In this document: in pieces, positions 1 through 11,110 of the stretch
Numbering within the stretch: position 1 is the first letter of the stretch
Layout: every line of letters starts with the position of its first letter
NCBI RefSeq assembly: GCF_905147365.1
Contig: NC_056412.1
Location: 16,608,001 to 16,672,000 of the forward strand
DNA length: 64,000 nt
Source: Aricia agestis
Taxonomy: Eukaryota; Arthropoda; Insecta; Lepidoptera; Lycaenidae
Direction of reading: 5' to 3'
Made by a program: the position numbers and the translations under genes
Notes under the pieces: generated by a model
The model's input: the letters and a program-made list of their open reading frames with translations, nothing else
Told to the model about the DNA's origin: nothing
Database searches by the model: none

Positions 1-59
1 GGTAAACCTTAAATTAACTTTCATTAAATCAACTGAAATATAAAAATTAATTTAAAACC

Positions 60-142
60 CTTTTAATTTCATAAAAATAAACCTTATTGCTGCTGCGGAA
101 CCCTTCATGGGCGAGTCCAACTCGCACCTGGCCGGTTTTTTA
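60..142 (+). repeat. Fragment of dispersed GGAACCCTTC...GAGTCxxACTCGCAC repeat
   Basis: The segment ending in GGCGAGTCCAACTCGCACC and TGGCCGGTTTTT matches the end of the longer copy at 23690-24080 and partial copies at 30912-31024 and 56290-56530. Only the terminal portion is present. The class is unknown. Confidence 0.5.
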
Positions 143-560
143 AAAAGTAAACAACTTGTCTCCTTTGAACTTTACTTACATTTAGATGATAATAATGTAC
201 TTATATACAAAATGACATGAAACATAGTAAGTACTACTAATAATAAATAATAACCTCTACTGAAATACTCGTATTATTGTAGGTTTTGAAAACCCAGGAA
301 TCTCAGAAATAAAACGACAAAATTTTTAACCTCTCTGTATTAACAACTATAGGCAATTTAAAAATAAACTATTTATATTACATAGTATAATATTATACGG
401 CATGTCACTATAATACATTGTATCTTATATTATTCTAATCGATCCGCATGATACAAAATTTAACATTTATTTCATAGCACCCGAATTTTGAAGCTTTTTA
501 ACAATAGCACTAAATCTATTCACACTAAAAACAAAATTAAGCCAACAATTTATCCTCCTA
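143..560. other. AT-rich intergenic sequence, nothing recognised
   Basis: AT-rich sequence with short TA and ATT runs. I see no exon, RNA gene or inverted repeat that I can support. Confidence 0.5.
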
Positions 561-686
561 AGGGCGCGTTCAGACGTGCGCATGTTCTGCGCGTATTGGT
601 TGGTTGTTTATGGTAAAAAACGCGCGCGGCCTTACGCTTCCATTTTCATTTCCCATACGCAACACGCGCACGTCTGAACGCGCCCT
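561..686. mobile_element. Palindromic MITE
   Basis: The terminal inverted repeats begin AGGGCGCGTTCAGACGTG and are nearly perfect over about 22 bp, continuing imperfectly inward, so the 126 bp unit can fold into a hairpin. CpG content is well above the AT-rich flanks. There is no coding capacity. The superfamily is not determined. Confidence 0.75.
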
Positions 687-1386
687 AAAGGTATCGATCC
701 GATCCTGGTGGCAAGCGACCACGACCGACAAAAAATCAAATAAAATGACACTTTACGATCTAGGGCAGGGATAGCGAACCTGTTCTGAAGAAATATAGCT
801 GAAGAAGTCGGAAACGTGCGATTTTTTTAGTAATTCGGTGTGTATTTCAAAATTTACCTAATTTAGTGCTCACTATGCGAAGGTGGATCTATAACCTTCA
901 TTGTTAGTAAAATAATTTCGATACTAGTTATGTCACGTGCCACTGGTAGCACGCGTGCCATTGGTTGGCCATCATGGGGTGTCATTTCTTAACGACAATA
1001 GTCTAGCGACCCATGCCGCCGCATCTTCCGGCTTCGAGTGAAATAAAACATGTAGCCTATGTCATAAATTTTTTGTTGATCGCGGTTGCTTGCCGCATTG
1101 ATCGGAACGGTACCTTTAAAACAAAGTTTAAGTTAAGCCAACAATAACACAGACCAACAGAAGCTTTGGTGCCTGTAAATTAAAAGCTGTACCTAAAAGA
1201 ACTTTGTGCCTATACTATGTAACTATACTATGTTTCTAAGCAATTTTCTATCTATCAGCTCAGGTTTTTAAGATATTTCATTAAAAATTTTCAAAAATCT
1301 CGCATTTTAGTCCATTTCACATATTCATATTAATTGTGGGGGCACAAAGTTCTTACATACCTGTAATTTTAAATAATTAATTTTAA
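687..1386. other. Intergenic, fragment related to the 6.4/8.2 kb element
   Basis: Positions 700-760 (GCAAGCGACCACGACCGACA, then AAAATGACACTTTA) resemble the arms of the palindromic element at 6412-6546 and 8164-8290. The rest is unremarkable and no coding exon is seen. Confidence 0.45.
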
Positions 1387-1456
1387 ATAATTTGGTGCCC
1401 GAATATTAATAGTTCTAGGTACCCCTAGAGCTATTAATATTCGGGCACCAAATTAT
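1387..1456. repeat. Perfect-type palindrome (hairpin MITE remnant)
   Basis: TTTGGTGCCCGAATATTAAT is followed after a short loop by its reverse complement. A further GGGCACCAA copy follows directly. Probably a small foldback element. Confidence 0.7.
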
Positions 1457-1903
1457 CGGGCACCAATTTTTTTTTTCAAAGTTTTTGGCATGTGTAAATA
1501 CTAAATAATAATATTATTATTTACCCGTCTGCTAAGAAAGGTATTTACGCAGCGTATGACTATTTAAGGTTCGCTGCCTTTATCTGTAATATGACTTTTC
1601 CAATGTGTTAGACACAGACATTCAGACCCTGCATAGTTATTCGCTGTTAAAATATTTTATTAGTATGGTACTTATATAAATCATTTAAATACTATCTGCC
1701 TAATTATGACGGAATACTTACGCGCGATTGGTATCTTAAAACTCTCGTTAACGAGTATGATTGAACTCGACATCAGCACTTCGATTCTGGTATTTCAACC
1801 CAACATTATAATAGCTCCGATGCAGTCTCGGTATATTATAATAATATAATATCATTGATATGAAGCCTCAGATGTGTAAATGTCAATAAATCAACGGTGT
1901 AAA
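1457..1903. other. Intergenic, nothing recognised
   Basis: AT-rich sequence without a supported exon or repeat boundary. Confidence 0.4.
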
Positions 1904-2067
1904 GTCAATTCAGACAGCAGTCCGCAACGCGACGCGTAGTATCCATTTCCAAAATTGTATGGATTTGACAGAATTGAACTGCGTGAGAACTGAGACGTCT
2001 TGCAAATCTGTCAATTCAGTACAAATTTAGAAATGCAAATCTACGCGTCGTGTTGCGGTCTGAATTG
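1904..2067. mobile_element. MITE, GTCAATTCAGAC family
   Basis: Terminal inverted repeats GTCAATTCAGAC.GC / GCGGTCTGAATTG enclose TGGATTTGACAGA and its complement-like partner. The same family is at 19914-20056 (intact) and 17754-19823 (split by a later insertion). Confidence 0.75.
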
Positions 2068-2070
2068 GCT

Positions 2071-2554
2071 CTAACGGCCCAAGTGGCTAGCACACGGCGA
2101 CTTTTAGCGATGCAATTGCGATACTATCGCGCGTTTGTATTAATAAAATCGCGAGGCGGTGGCTAACTGTGTGCCCTAGCACAGGGGGCACTCTTTCAGC
2201 CGCGATACACATGTGCGATTGTAGTGATGCAAACGCGATACAAACGCGCTTCAGTAATGACACAAAGTACCCTCCCTCTGTTTCACACCCCGCTGTCACC
2301 CGACAGGGTCTCACGTTTGTCTCGCTACAGTCGCGCGTTTGCATCGCCACAGTTTACTAAAAGTAGTGGGCCTTCGTCCACTGCGACTTTTAGTAGCGTT
2401 GCAGTCGCGCGTTTATGAAGCGCACGACTGCATTACTACTAACGCGCGTTAGTCGCATATGCAACGCCATACAGAACACACAGCCAGCGTCTGCATCGCG
2501 ACTGTGTCGTTACAAAAAGTCGCAATGGGCACGCGGATAGTGCTAAGGGCTCTA
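2071..2554. mobile_element. CpG-rich element with imperfect terminal inverted repeats
   Basis: The ends CTAACGGCCCAAGTGGCTAG and the complement of GTGCTAAGGGCTCTA are imperfect inverted repeats, with GCGACTTTTAG-type motifs inside both. The interior repeatedly contains CGATGCAAACGCGC-like words and is strikingly CpG-rich. The small ORFs across it appear to be by-products of base composition. Confidence 0.45.
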
Positions 2555-2866
2555 AATTCTAAAATCAATCGTCACATAATAGGTTTATGTGCTTTTGCTG
2601 TTTGATGGGAACCGCGTTGGATTAAAGCTATAATAATATTGGATTAACGTACCAGAATCGGAGTGGTTAATTCAGAAAATTACGAGGTGGTCCGCTTTTT
2701 ACTTTGCCTTTAAAAGTATCTTGTGCATTATTCTTAATTATATTTCAATACGTGTAAATACCGCATTCTACGGCCAACCTTCTGTACTCGTTTTGCGCAT
2801 TTGTGCGTACGAAATCGGTCTGCGATCAGTCCGACCCGAACGGTCGGTTTTCACGTATACCGAGCG

Positions 2867-2942
2867 CTTACAGACGAACGGCACTCGTCGACGGCTCACG
2901 GCACGCGTCGACGGCAATCGAGAAGTGCCGTTCGTCTGTAAG
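2867..2942. repeat. Inverted repeat (24 bp arms)
   Basis: CTTACAGACGAACGGCACTC and its near-complement flank a GC-rich loop containing two copies of CGTCGACGGC. The adjacent GCGATCAGTCCGAC motif recurs at 41152. Confidence 0.65.
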
Positions 2943-2949
2943 AAGCCTT

Positions 2950-3880
2950 ATACTGAATTATTTAATATCATTTAATTCTTTGATTATTTAATATCACTTA
3001 ATATAATTAAATTATCACAATAAATTAAAGCTTCTAACTTACGTTTTATTACAAAACAAAATTAAAATTTAAGTGATGTTTCCCTTTAATATTAAATGTT
3101 GTGCAAGATTCTTATTTAAATTAAATTACAATATTATTACAGAAAAAAATTCACGTAAGTATATACCTATTTGAATATTCATGATAGAATTTTAAGACAA
3201 CTTTTTTAACTCTTTTTTTATATACATAATACCTATGTATTAGTAACTTTTAAACGAATGCTATTTTTTTTATTTTTACCGAAAGATAATTTTTCGTAGA
3301 CATAATATTTTATCCCCCTGGACACATTCATTAAGCGTTGACAGGGCGTGAAAATGTAAAGGAAAAATTATAAATATCCGAGGAGAAGCCGTAATTACGT
3401 TGTGCCCAAAAACATAATATTCGAGCTGTTTCTACGGTGAGAGCAGGTGTACTATCAGAGAAGTTGGTTCACAGGCAGACTGCGGACCTGCGGAATTTGG
3501 TCGAGTTGTGTCAAACTCAGCCACAAAAACATAAACCAACCAAACGACGTAGGTCCTTTGGCCTATAATCCTGGTAGAGTAGGTAGGTAGCTGAAGCTCA
3601 AACCACGAATCGATTAAAATTGCAAAATTATGAGATTCTTTGCTTTGTTATTTTTAACCGACTTCCAAAAAACGAGGAGGTTATATGTTCGGCTGTGGAT
3701 ATTTTTTTTTATTATACTTACCATAGTGATTAGAAAAGAAAAGTACTACAAATATTTTCACAGCCGTCGGTAAGGCCGTTAGGGCAGTTACACACACGCG
3801 TGGCGACTTATGCGCCCATTACATGTGTACATAAACGGCCGGCTCGTATTTTTTTACGATATGGCTAAGTCGGAGATCTA
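2950..3880. other. AT-rich intergenic sequence
   Basis: Nothing coding is seen. ACCGACTTCCAAAAAACGAG at about 3658 resembles ends of dispersed insect repeats, but I cannot bound it. Confidence 0.4.
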
Positions 3881-3887
3881 GATATAA

Positions 3888-4073
3888 GCTAACGTGACCA
3901 TACGTCCCGCTTTGGGCAGTCTGTCCCGGTGTCCCCCGCGAGGCCGAAATTGTCCTGCTTTTGCAAACATACCATACGATAATTTTAAATGCCTGTGTAA
4001 TACCTGGACGTAACGTACTCCCATACAATAAACGTGATTATTCAGCCAAAAGCTCGATTTGGTCACGTTAACC
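3888..4073. mobile_element. Short element with TAACGTGACC terminal inverted repeats
   Basis: CTAACGTGACCATACGTCCC at the left and TTGGTCACGTTA at the right form short inverted termini around a 185 bp unit with GC-rich ACGTCCCG/TGTCCCGG words. The left terminus is hAT-like in style, but no clean target duplication is visible. Confidence 0.4.
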
Positions 4074-4613
4074 AAGCTAAGCTTAGGGTGCAAAAGCTGG
4101 TTGTCCATTTATTTGTATTATAAGTAAGAAGACAAGACCGTTTCGCAGTTGAAAATGCGTTGTTAATTGCAGACATGAGTGCAAGAGCTAAAAAATTGCC
4201 GTTTTTGGATAAATGGAGAGCTTTAGGCCCGGGAAAATTATTTGAAATAAAAAAAATTGGATTTTATAATATTATATAGCCAAATATTGTTCAAATTATA
4301 AGGGAAAAAATTAGTAATTATTGTCCTTATGTTATAAAATTTTAGCTATTCTGATTCTTCCACTCACATGACACGTCTCTAATTGTCATTGGTTGATTTA
4401 AAACTTACGTTAGGAGATGGTAAAAAACACGGGTAAAAAATGTAGTATTTTCTCTTCATTTATAATGAACTTTGAATTAACTGGCTGTTTTTGGGTACTG
4501 CAAATATTTTTGAAAATGCAAAGTCAAAAAATTTTAAAGTTTTTAAAATAATTATACTCGTCTTGTTTTTAAATCTCGCGATAATAATAATTATATTATT
4601 CATGTTCATTATA

Positions 4614-4834
4614 TCCATACTAAATACTAATATTATAAATGCGAAAGTGTGTCTGTCTGTCTGTCTGTCTGATATCTCTTCACGCCTAAAAGGTTGAACC
4701 GATTGGGCTGAAATTTGGTACAGAGATATTTTGAGTCCCGGGAAAGAACATAGGATACTTTTTGTCCTGGAAAAATGTACGGTTCCTACGCGATAAACTA
4801 ATTTTGGCGCAACGGAGTTGCGGGCGTCATCTAG
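4614..4834 (+). mobile_element. Non-autonomous Helitron (TCCATACTAA...CATCTAG)
   Basis: It starts TC after an A and ends CTAG before a T, as expected for Helitron insertion between A and T without target duplication. A short stem (GCAACGGAGTTGC) lies a few bases upstream of GGGCGTCATCTAG. It includes (GTCT)n near the 5' end. Related copies or fragments: 32891-33108, 32706-32889, 36450-36505, 36765-36890 and 61086-61275. Confidence 0.85.
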
Positions 4835-5183
4835 TTATTTATATTTCTTTACCTATCTAGACTTCAAATCTCATTTTAGCATAAAATCTCTATGTATGTA
4901 GCTGTCAAAATAATTTACCTCGGTTGGCTTTACCTGGATATTATTACCAGAAAATAATTTAGGCTTCTAAGGCTCAACGTAAAAAGAACCTGAAAAATTG
5001 CGCACTGCTGACTACCATACACAGTATAAATAACATGCAGTAATTTATCTCTATGATCGAAACCAGCTTAACACAAATATAAGTTTTACGTGCAAGCGAC
5101 GCATTGTTTTAGCATTTAAAGTTATATGAAATGACGATAACACGTCATATTTCGTGTAAATAATTTAAAACTATAACGTCTTA

Positions 5184-5358
5184 TGATGGCTTCTCTCGGC
5201 GCGTAATATCACGAGCCGCGCCGTGTGAAGTATATAGTCGAGGTGGCGTAGGCTGGCTCAAGCAGGCGCGTCCGATCCTATTGAAGTCGGTAACTTCAAA
5301 GGCGCGGCTCGGCGTGGCTCGAGCGGCTCGTGAAATAACGCTTTGTGAGAAGCCAGCA
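5184..5358. mobile_element. MITE with about 35 bp imperfect terminal inverted repeats
   Basis: TGATGGCTTCTC...GTAATATCACGAGCCGC on the left is mirrored by GCGGCTCGTGAAATAACGC...GAGAAGCCAGCA on the right. The interior is GC-rich, in contrast to the flanks. Confidence 0.65.
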
Positions 5359-6411
5359 TTACACGTTTCGAGAATTGTTTTGCAACTTCAAGTTATCTCA
5401 AATCACGAAGATGTATTTGGGCGGCCTAGTTGTAGAAGATGTAGTTGTAAGTATGTTACTGTATGTAATTTATATTGTGCACACTGTCTACAATCTACGT
5501 GCAGGCAATACGTGACATTTTATGAAAACGTTTTTTCTTCTTAAATTTCTTGTGTATTTTAAGATACACTGAATATAAAATATATACAAACAATAATAAC
5601 GATGACGTGTTACATAATTTTTCGTTCCGACTTCCGAGTCTGGGGAAAAATACTTTTTATGGTAGAGCCAATTTTCATACAAAAACACCCTTTATGCGAT
5701 TAACACTATGTTCAAATAAGATTATTTTCTTTTATGCAAGTTTAAAAGAAAAAAAAAAGATTTTTACAAGAAATTGTTAATATTTACACAGCTAGAGTAC
5801 CTATATTATTTTGTGCACAAGATTTTTTGTTTTTTATATTATGAGATTCCTGTACTTCCTAGATAATAGGTAATAATATATCTATTTCATATAATATAAT
5901 TTTCATTATTATATTAGTTTTGATTATTATTATCTACAAAAAGTTAGGCCTCGCACAACTTTAAGATCGCACAGAAGCACAACAATTATATGTGTTCAAA
6001 AGCTACTAATAATTAGCCAATAGCGTGTTACAGTTGCACCCTGGGACGCTCACTCCTCGCCCCACCAAAGAGACCTAAAAAAAGTTGTAAGTGGCCTTAA
6101 AAACTATAACCGGTAGAAAAAGCATGTACCTACCTAACCAACGCATGTAAAATATTCAACAATGTATGTATTTACTTAAGCATAAACTATATTTTATATA
6201 TATTTACAAACAACAATACATTTTAAATATCAATATTCAATCACAAAACTTCCTGTAAGCATTATTCTATCCTTCTTTGGTATAAATATATTGTTATATA
6301 ATATTTTATATGTACTGAGAACTAGATTCATAGTCAGATGGTGGACCTGCGTAGTTTAGATGCGTTGTGATAAACCATCCGACAGATCACTGCTAATAGA
6401 TCAGTAGCCCT
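5359..6411. other. AT-rich intergenic sequence
   Basis: No supported exon. Several short ORFs here lack any recognisable motif or splice context. Confidence 0.4.
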
Positions 6412-6548
6412 AGCACGGCCACCAGTAGAAATGCGAAAGTATGGACAAACTGTGGACATGAACTAAAGGTGCAGTTCCGATCTTTACCGCGGCCAATCGC
6501 GACCGACAAAAATTCAATTAAAATGCCACTTTATGACATACTATAGTA

Positions 6549-7640
6549 TTCAATTCTATCGACCATGATGTACTTATTGCTTTGTTAGCGACTCTTAACT
6601 TTTCTCCCTCTGTAATCCAATTACTCCGAAGTTACCTTGGGGGTCGTCGGCAGAGAGTTAAAATTTCGGAATTTTTTTCAGACTGGACCGACACTACTGC
6701 CGGTGTTCCTCAAGGTGGCGTCCTTTCCCCATTATTCTTTGCGCTTTTTATTAATTTTATTACATTGTTTATTTTTGCCCACTTCCATTTGTACGCAGAT
6801 GATCTGCAAATATATACCCAGTCAACTCTTGATGCGCTACCAGCAGCCGTGGATGTTATTAACCGAGACTTATGAATTATATGTAACTGGAGCAGAGAAC
6901 ATGGACTTCTGATTAACCCTGATAAGTCTCAGTTAATAATACTTGGCGGTCCGGGGCTCGTATCAAGAATTGACTGGGCCACTCTTCCCTCGGTATCAAT
7001 TAACGGCGTAACTTTACCATATAGTAAGGTTGTGAAGAATCTCGGCGTTCTCTTTGATGAGCATCTTTCCTGGTCATATCAACTGAAGGAGATTAGTAGG
7101 AAGGTGTACTCAACGTGGCATTCCCTAAAGCGACTTCGGTATTTACTGCCAGTACCTACTAAGGTAGCCTTAGCGGAATCGCTATTTCTGTCACTCCTCG
7201 ACTACGCAGATGCCTGCTTCATCAACTTGACCGAAGACCAACTCAAGAAACTGGAGCGCCTTCAGAATATGTCAATCAGGTTCGTTCTGGGCTTGCGGAA
7301 GTTTGATCGCATATCTGAGTTCCGCAATAAACTAAAATGGTTACCAATCCGCCTTCGACGCAATGCCCGTGCACTTTCCTTCCTCTATACCATCCTATTC
7401 GATCCTAACAGCCCTAAATACCTGAAGGACATCTTTAACTTCCGTCGCCCTGACAGACAGGAGCTGCGTTCATCCAAAAATCTCCTCCTAGATATCCCTA
7501 TCCACCACACAAAATATTTCCATTCCTCTTACTCCGTACAGTCCGTTCTACTCTGGAACTCTCTACCTACCAGGGTGAGACTCTCTAAAACTTTGAATAC
7601 ATTTAAGTCCTCCCTTAAGGATTACTATCTAAAGATGTGA
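6549..7640 (+). pseudogene. Reverse transcriptase C-terminal half with one nonsense codon
   Basis: Reading from 6549 gives FNSIDHDVL (RT motif A, F.S.DHD), then the GVPQGGVLSPLFF motif, then LYADDLQIY with the catalytic YADD box. The thumb and C-terminal region follow in the same frame to the TGA at 7640 (KNLGVLFDEHLSW ... LLWNSLPTRVRLSKTLNTF). There is no RNase H domain. The only break is an in-frame TGA at 6873-6875, between NRDL and IICNWSREHG; a CGA-to-TGA change would explain it. The endonuclease and N-terminal RT are absent. The domain pattern fits Jockey/CR1-like LINEs; the clade needs a phylogeny. Confidence 0.88.
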
Positions 7641-8123
7641 TCTTAGTATGGACTGATATGGCACGAGTCATGACATTAATTTATTTGGTACTGTATATAC
7701 TTTCATGTGCCAATATATTACGTAAATTATATTATGTATATTATAGTATGTATATATTATTATATAATTATATGTATTTTATTATTAATTATTATATAAA
7801 ATATATATTTTTGATAAATATTTATTTTATTATAATATTTTGTATGTATGTATTATGTGTGTATTTATTTCATAGGATAGTATTTATATGTAATGTATTA
7901 ATGTTAAGTCTTTAAGCTTTTTAATTGTAATTAGATAATATACTTTAAGCACAACGCCCTTTCTCCAGCAACTTTTTGTTTCCCTTCCTTCCAAAGGTTG
8001 TCTGGAAGAAATTGCTATTTAGTAATAAGACCGCCTTTGTGTACTCGTCATTTTATGTGTTTTTGTCGTATGTTTGTTGTTACTGTAACTGTGTGCACAA
8101 TAAAGTATATTCATTCATTCATA
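6549..8123 (+). mobile_element. 5'-truncated non-LTR retrotransposon (Jockey/CR1-like)
   Basis: The element retains the second half of the reverse transcriptase ORF, a 3' UTR of about 480 bp that is extremely AT-rich in its first part, an AATAAA signal near 8099 and a short ATTC tandem tail. The 5' truncation falls just before RT motif A. It has one nonsense codon, so it is inactive but fairly young. Confidence 0.85.
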
Positions 8124-8451
8124 TAGTATATGTCATAGAGTAGGATATTATTTGAATTTTTAGGACTATAGTCTGTCATAAAGTGGCATTTTAATTGAAT
8201 TTTTGGGAACGAAAAAAGATCGGAACGCTACCTTGAGTTTATCTCCACAGTTTGTCCATACTTTCGCATTTCTACTGGTGGCTGTGCTAAGGCTACTGGA
8301 ACCAGTTATGACCAAGTCCGTCCCAACCAAAACTTCGTAAAATAAAGAGATACAGCAAGCTGACATTAATTTTCATTCATAGTAGCATATAAACGATCAC
8401 CAGGTAATTTTTTAGCTGAGAGGAAATCATTGAAAATATAATATAATCAAC

Positions 8452-8829
8452 GTGGGAGAGCCATGCTTCGGCACGAATGGACCGGCTCGACCGGAGAAAT
8501 ACCACGTTCTCACAGAAAACCGGCGTGAAACAGCGCTTGCGCTGTGTTTCGCCGAGTGAGTGAGTTTACCGGAGGGCCAATCCCCTACCCTATTCAAGGG
8601 AATAGGGTAGGGGATTGGCCCTCCGGTAGGGTATAGGGGAGGGAATAGGGAAGGCCCTATTCCCTCCCCTATACCCTACCCTTCCCTACCCTCCCATATT
8701 ATCCTATTCCCTCTTAAAAGGCCGGCAACGCACCTGCAGCTCTTCTGATGCTGCGAGTGTCCATGGCGACGGAAGTTGCTTTCCATCAGGTGACCCGTTA
8801 GCTCGTTTGCCCCCTTATTTCATAAAAAA
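8452..8829 (+). mobile_element. SINE, GGGAGAGCCATGC family (Metulj/HaSE-like)
   Basis: It carries the head GGGAGAGCCATGCTTCGGCA, a GGCTCGACCGG word resembling a pol III B box, a CCCTACCCTATTCCC-type pyrimidine-rich middle, and the tail GCCCCCTTATTTCATAAAA. This copy has an extra inverted duplication of the CCCTACCC block (about 8580-8690). Other copies: 26280-26578 and 41513-41819 (plus strand); 38501-38670, 45229-45562, 53027-53334 and 63810-64000 (minus strand). The family name is from memory of lepidopteran SINEs. Confidence 0.85.
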
Positions 8830-9705
8830 AAAATGTTTTTTTCATGTTCAAGGAGCCAGCTAACGAATAATCCATCGTGTTATGGTCAGCTGACTATGTT
8901 TTTCTTTCAAAATAATACTTAGACTATACTCTGATAAATTTTACAAATGGTAGGAAATGACTGAATTTTTTTTTTTCTTCATCTTTGGGAGGCTGCCACC
9001 GCCCACCCCACGGAGTCGCAGCAGACGGTCGCTAGTATTCATATTATAAGTCCCTTATGCATTTTACAAAGTTACGCTCGGGAAGAAATGAGTGACCAAT
9101 TTACCTGGCTCCCGGGTCATAACATTGAATTGACATGATCCGACCACATGACGTGCCTGCATGCATGAATTAATTTCTTCGATGGTACATGAATCACTTT
9201 GGCTTATCACTTTTTTTCTCCATTTCTCCTCAATAAAGTAAAGAAATAAGCTTCTTCGAGAGTCGAGACAAGATAGTCTTAAGACAGATTATTAATATAC
9301 AAAACACATGAGGGTGGGTGCACACACACAAACAAATATTTTATATAGCAATTATAGTCTGTCTTATCTCTTAGGTTTGTAATTTTTGTAACGGTGAAGG
9401 AAAACATCGTGAAACCCACAACCCACAAGTTCGTCCCAGACGTATTGACTAGTTCTTTCCTCTGGAGTAGGCTGACTATGATGCGAGAATGCCGTATGCG
9501 CTTGGGCAACCATACGGACATTTAAAAATCTTGTCCTAGGCACTACAGTATTTGCGGAGTGGTTACTTCGCTCTGAAAAAATACTGTATAAAGCATCCAC
9601 AACGGATGTAAAGGCCTAGTTTTAGTTTTTATCTCTTATAACGTATTTCAAAGTAAGTTGACACAACATGCTTGCAGCTTAAGCCACTAAAGGATCCACC
9701 GATGG
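8830..9705. other. Downstream of channel gene, mostly unassigned
   Basis: Positions 9115-9190 (CATTGAATTGACATGATCCG, then a TCGATGGTACAT word) recur at 55140-55215, so part of this is a dispersed repeat. The minus-strand ORFs at 9279-9600 have no recognisable motif. Confidence 0.45.
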
Positions 9706-9855
9706 TTATGAAGAAGCCTTGGTTTTCAGCAGCAGAACTGGCCAGTACATGGTCACGAATAGCAGGAATAATGCCGGGAATATAACCCGGGACAGCTTGT
9801 CTATCTCCCGCCAGAGAATCCTCTCTTGTCCAGTGTCAGCATCGAGCCAGGCCAC
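9706..9855 (-). CDS. Cys-loop channel terminal exon G: TM4 and stop
   Basis: The last exon starts after TTATTTTCAG in phase 0 and runs 49 codons to TAA (9706-9708). It encodes VAWLDADTGQERILWREIDK, then LSRVIFPALFLLFVTMYWPV and LLLKTKASS. The pattern (I/V)D..SR..FP..F..FN..YW is diagnostic for TM4 of anionic Cys-loop subunits; here the usual Asn is Val (LFVTMYW). The short C-terminal tail is extracellular in this topology. I saw no clear AATAAA immediately downstream in the minus direction, so the 3' UTR end is not assigned. Confidence 0.95.
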   Translation of the reverse strand: MAWLDADTGQERILWREIDKLSRVIFPALFLLFVTMYWPVLLLKTKASS

Positions 9856-9926
9856 CTGAAAATAAATTAATAAGTATTCAAACCATATTTGAGAGCATCA
9901 GAATCACATTAGCTGGGATAAAAGAT

Positions 9927-10043
9927 TTCTGGCGCGATGATCTAAGGGCGTACCAGCCGGACTGGTCAACGGTGGCGCTGGAGCGAGACAAGTGGAAGAC
10001 CCTGGGGGAGGCCTTTGCCCAGCAGTGGGAGAGTTTAGGCTAA
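9927..10043 (+). pseudogene. LINE ORF2 C-terminal tail (RTE-like)
   Basis: The frame reads FWRDDLRAYQPDWSTVALER, DKWKTLGEAFAQQWESLG, stop. The W.DD...W...A.DR..W..L.EAFAQQW pattern is the typical C-terminus of RTE-like LINE polyproteins in Lepidoptera. It is followed by an A-rich tail. It lies inside the last intron of the channel gene, in antisense orientation to it. Confidence 0.7.
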
Positions 10044-10611
10044 CAAAAAATTTAAAAAAATCTGCTAAGACTTAGGATCAGCTCACATTGCAAGATGACG
10101 ATGCAATGCATTTAATAAGCCATTCAAAATAGGAACAGGCTACCCACCAGCGCGGATGTACAGGCAATGTGTTCTTGTGTAGTAAATAAAGTTCTGGATT
10201 TAATGAATGATAAAAATTTTTTGAAGTGCTCTGCTGTACCCATAGGCCATAATGTGGTTTCACCATAAGAACGATAACTAAAACAATAATAAGTAAAGAG
10301 AACCTTTTTGCGCCCAGAAAATGCTTTTAATCATCTTTGGTAGGTGGGGATTCTACCCGCAAGTATAAAAGTAAATACCTGCAGAATGCTCTGCCTTCGT
10401 TCAACCCCCATCAGGTGCGGTGGGTTCGGCGCTGGGTGCACCGCCGGGGTCGACGCTGGTGGTGACGTGGGTGACGTAAGATCCACCTTCCGGCACCGAA
10501 CACCGCCGCCTTCCCATGCAGCAACTGTGCCGCAGGAACCTTTGTCACTGTTGAGACGCTGTAGAGGTATTAGGAGCTTGTTAGATACGCTTAAAACGGC
10601 GCGGGTCTCGA

Positions 10612-10707
10612 GCTTATACCAAACGGTTCCCGTGCTTATACCGCATGGTTCCTGTGCTTATACCACATGGTTCCCATGCTGATACCTCGCGGTTCTTGTG
10701 CTTATAG
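10612..10707. repeat. 22 bp tandem repeat, about 4.4 copies
   Basis: Unit GCTTATACC..ATGGTTCC.GT is repeated four times, with a partial fifth copy (GCTTATAG). It sits at the end of a GC-rich block (10390-10560) that stands out from the AT-rich intron. An open frame at 10344-10682 crosses it but has no recognised domain. Confidence 0.8.
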
Positions 10708-10909
10708 TTTAGTGATAACGTTACGATGCAAAGCAACGTAGGGTCTAATAGTGTGGTAAAGTTAGAGATCTGACAAACGGTACGAGCATAGATTGAGATA
10801 GTTCATCAGCCTTCACAGCTTTGAGATCTGTCTCAGGTAAAACTGTCTGGCTAAAATTAAATTGGCTAACACGTTCAATATGGACTTCTTTGTCTGAAAA
10901 TATATGATA

Positions 10910-11034
10910 CTAGCTGTCCCGGTGAACTTCGTGTCACTTTAAAACCTTCCCTGGACTTCTACGAATATTTTGTGAGACTAAAATTAGCCCAATCCGTTCA
11001 GCCGTTTTCGAGTTACTAACACAATTGGAAATCC

Positions 11035-11037
<3 letters not shown>
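10910..11037 (-). mobile_element. Non-autonomous Helitron (CACCGGGACAGCTAG end)
   Basis: On the minus strand it ends ...GTTCACCGGGACAGCTAG, followed by T. The conserved body includes CGGCTGAACGGATTGGGCT. The 5' end merges with the TA microsatellite. Family members: 18755-18904, 18905-19049, 42794-42952 and 57541-57694. Confidence 0.75.

Positions 11038-11107
<70 letters not shown>
11038..11107. repeat. (TA)n microsatellite
   Basis: About 35 TA units. The tyrosine/isoleucine ORF across it is spurious. A TA-flanked MITE is inserted at its right end. Confidence 0.95.

Positions 11108-11110
<3 letters not shown>

Larger units (their letters stand above)
6412..8290. mobile_element. Palindromic element split by a LINE
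   Basis: The left arm (6412-6546: CACCAGTAGAAATGCGAAAG ... AAAATGCCACTTTATGACAT) has its inverted partner at 8164-8290. The LINE copy sits at the centre of symmetry. Short ATAGTA words at both junctions are a candidate target duplication. Related sequence is at 700-760. Confidence 0.65.
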
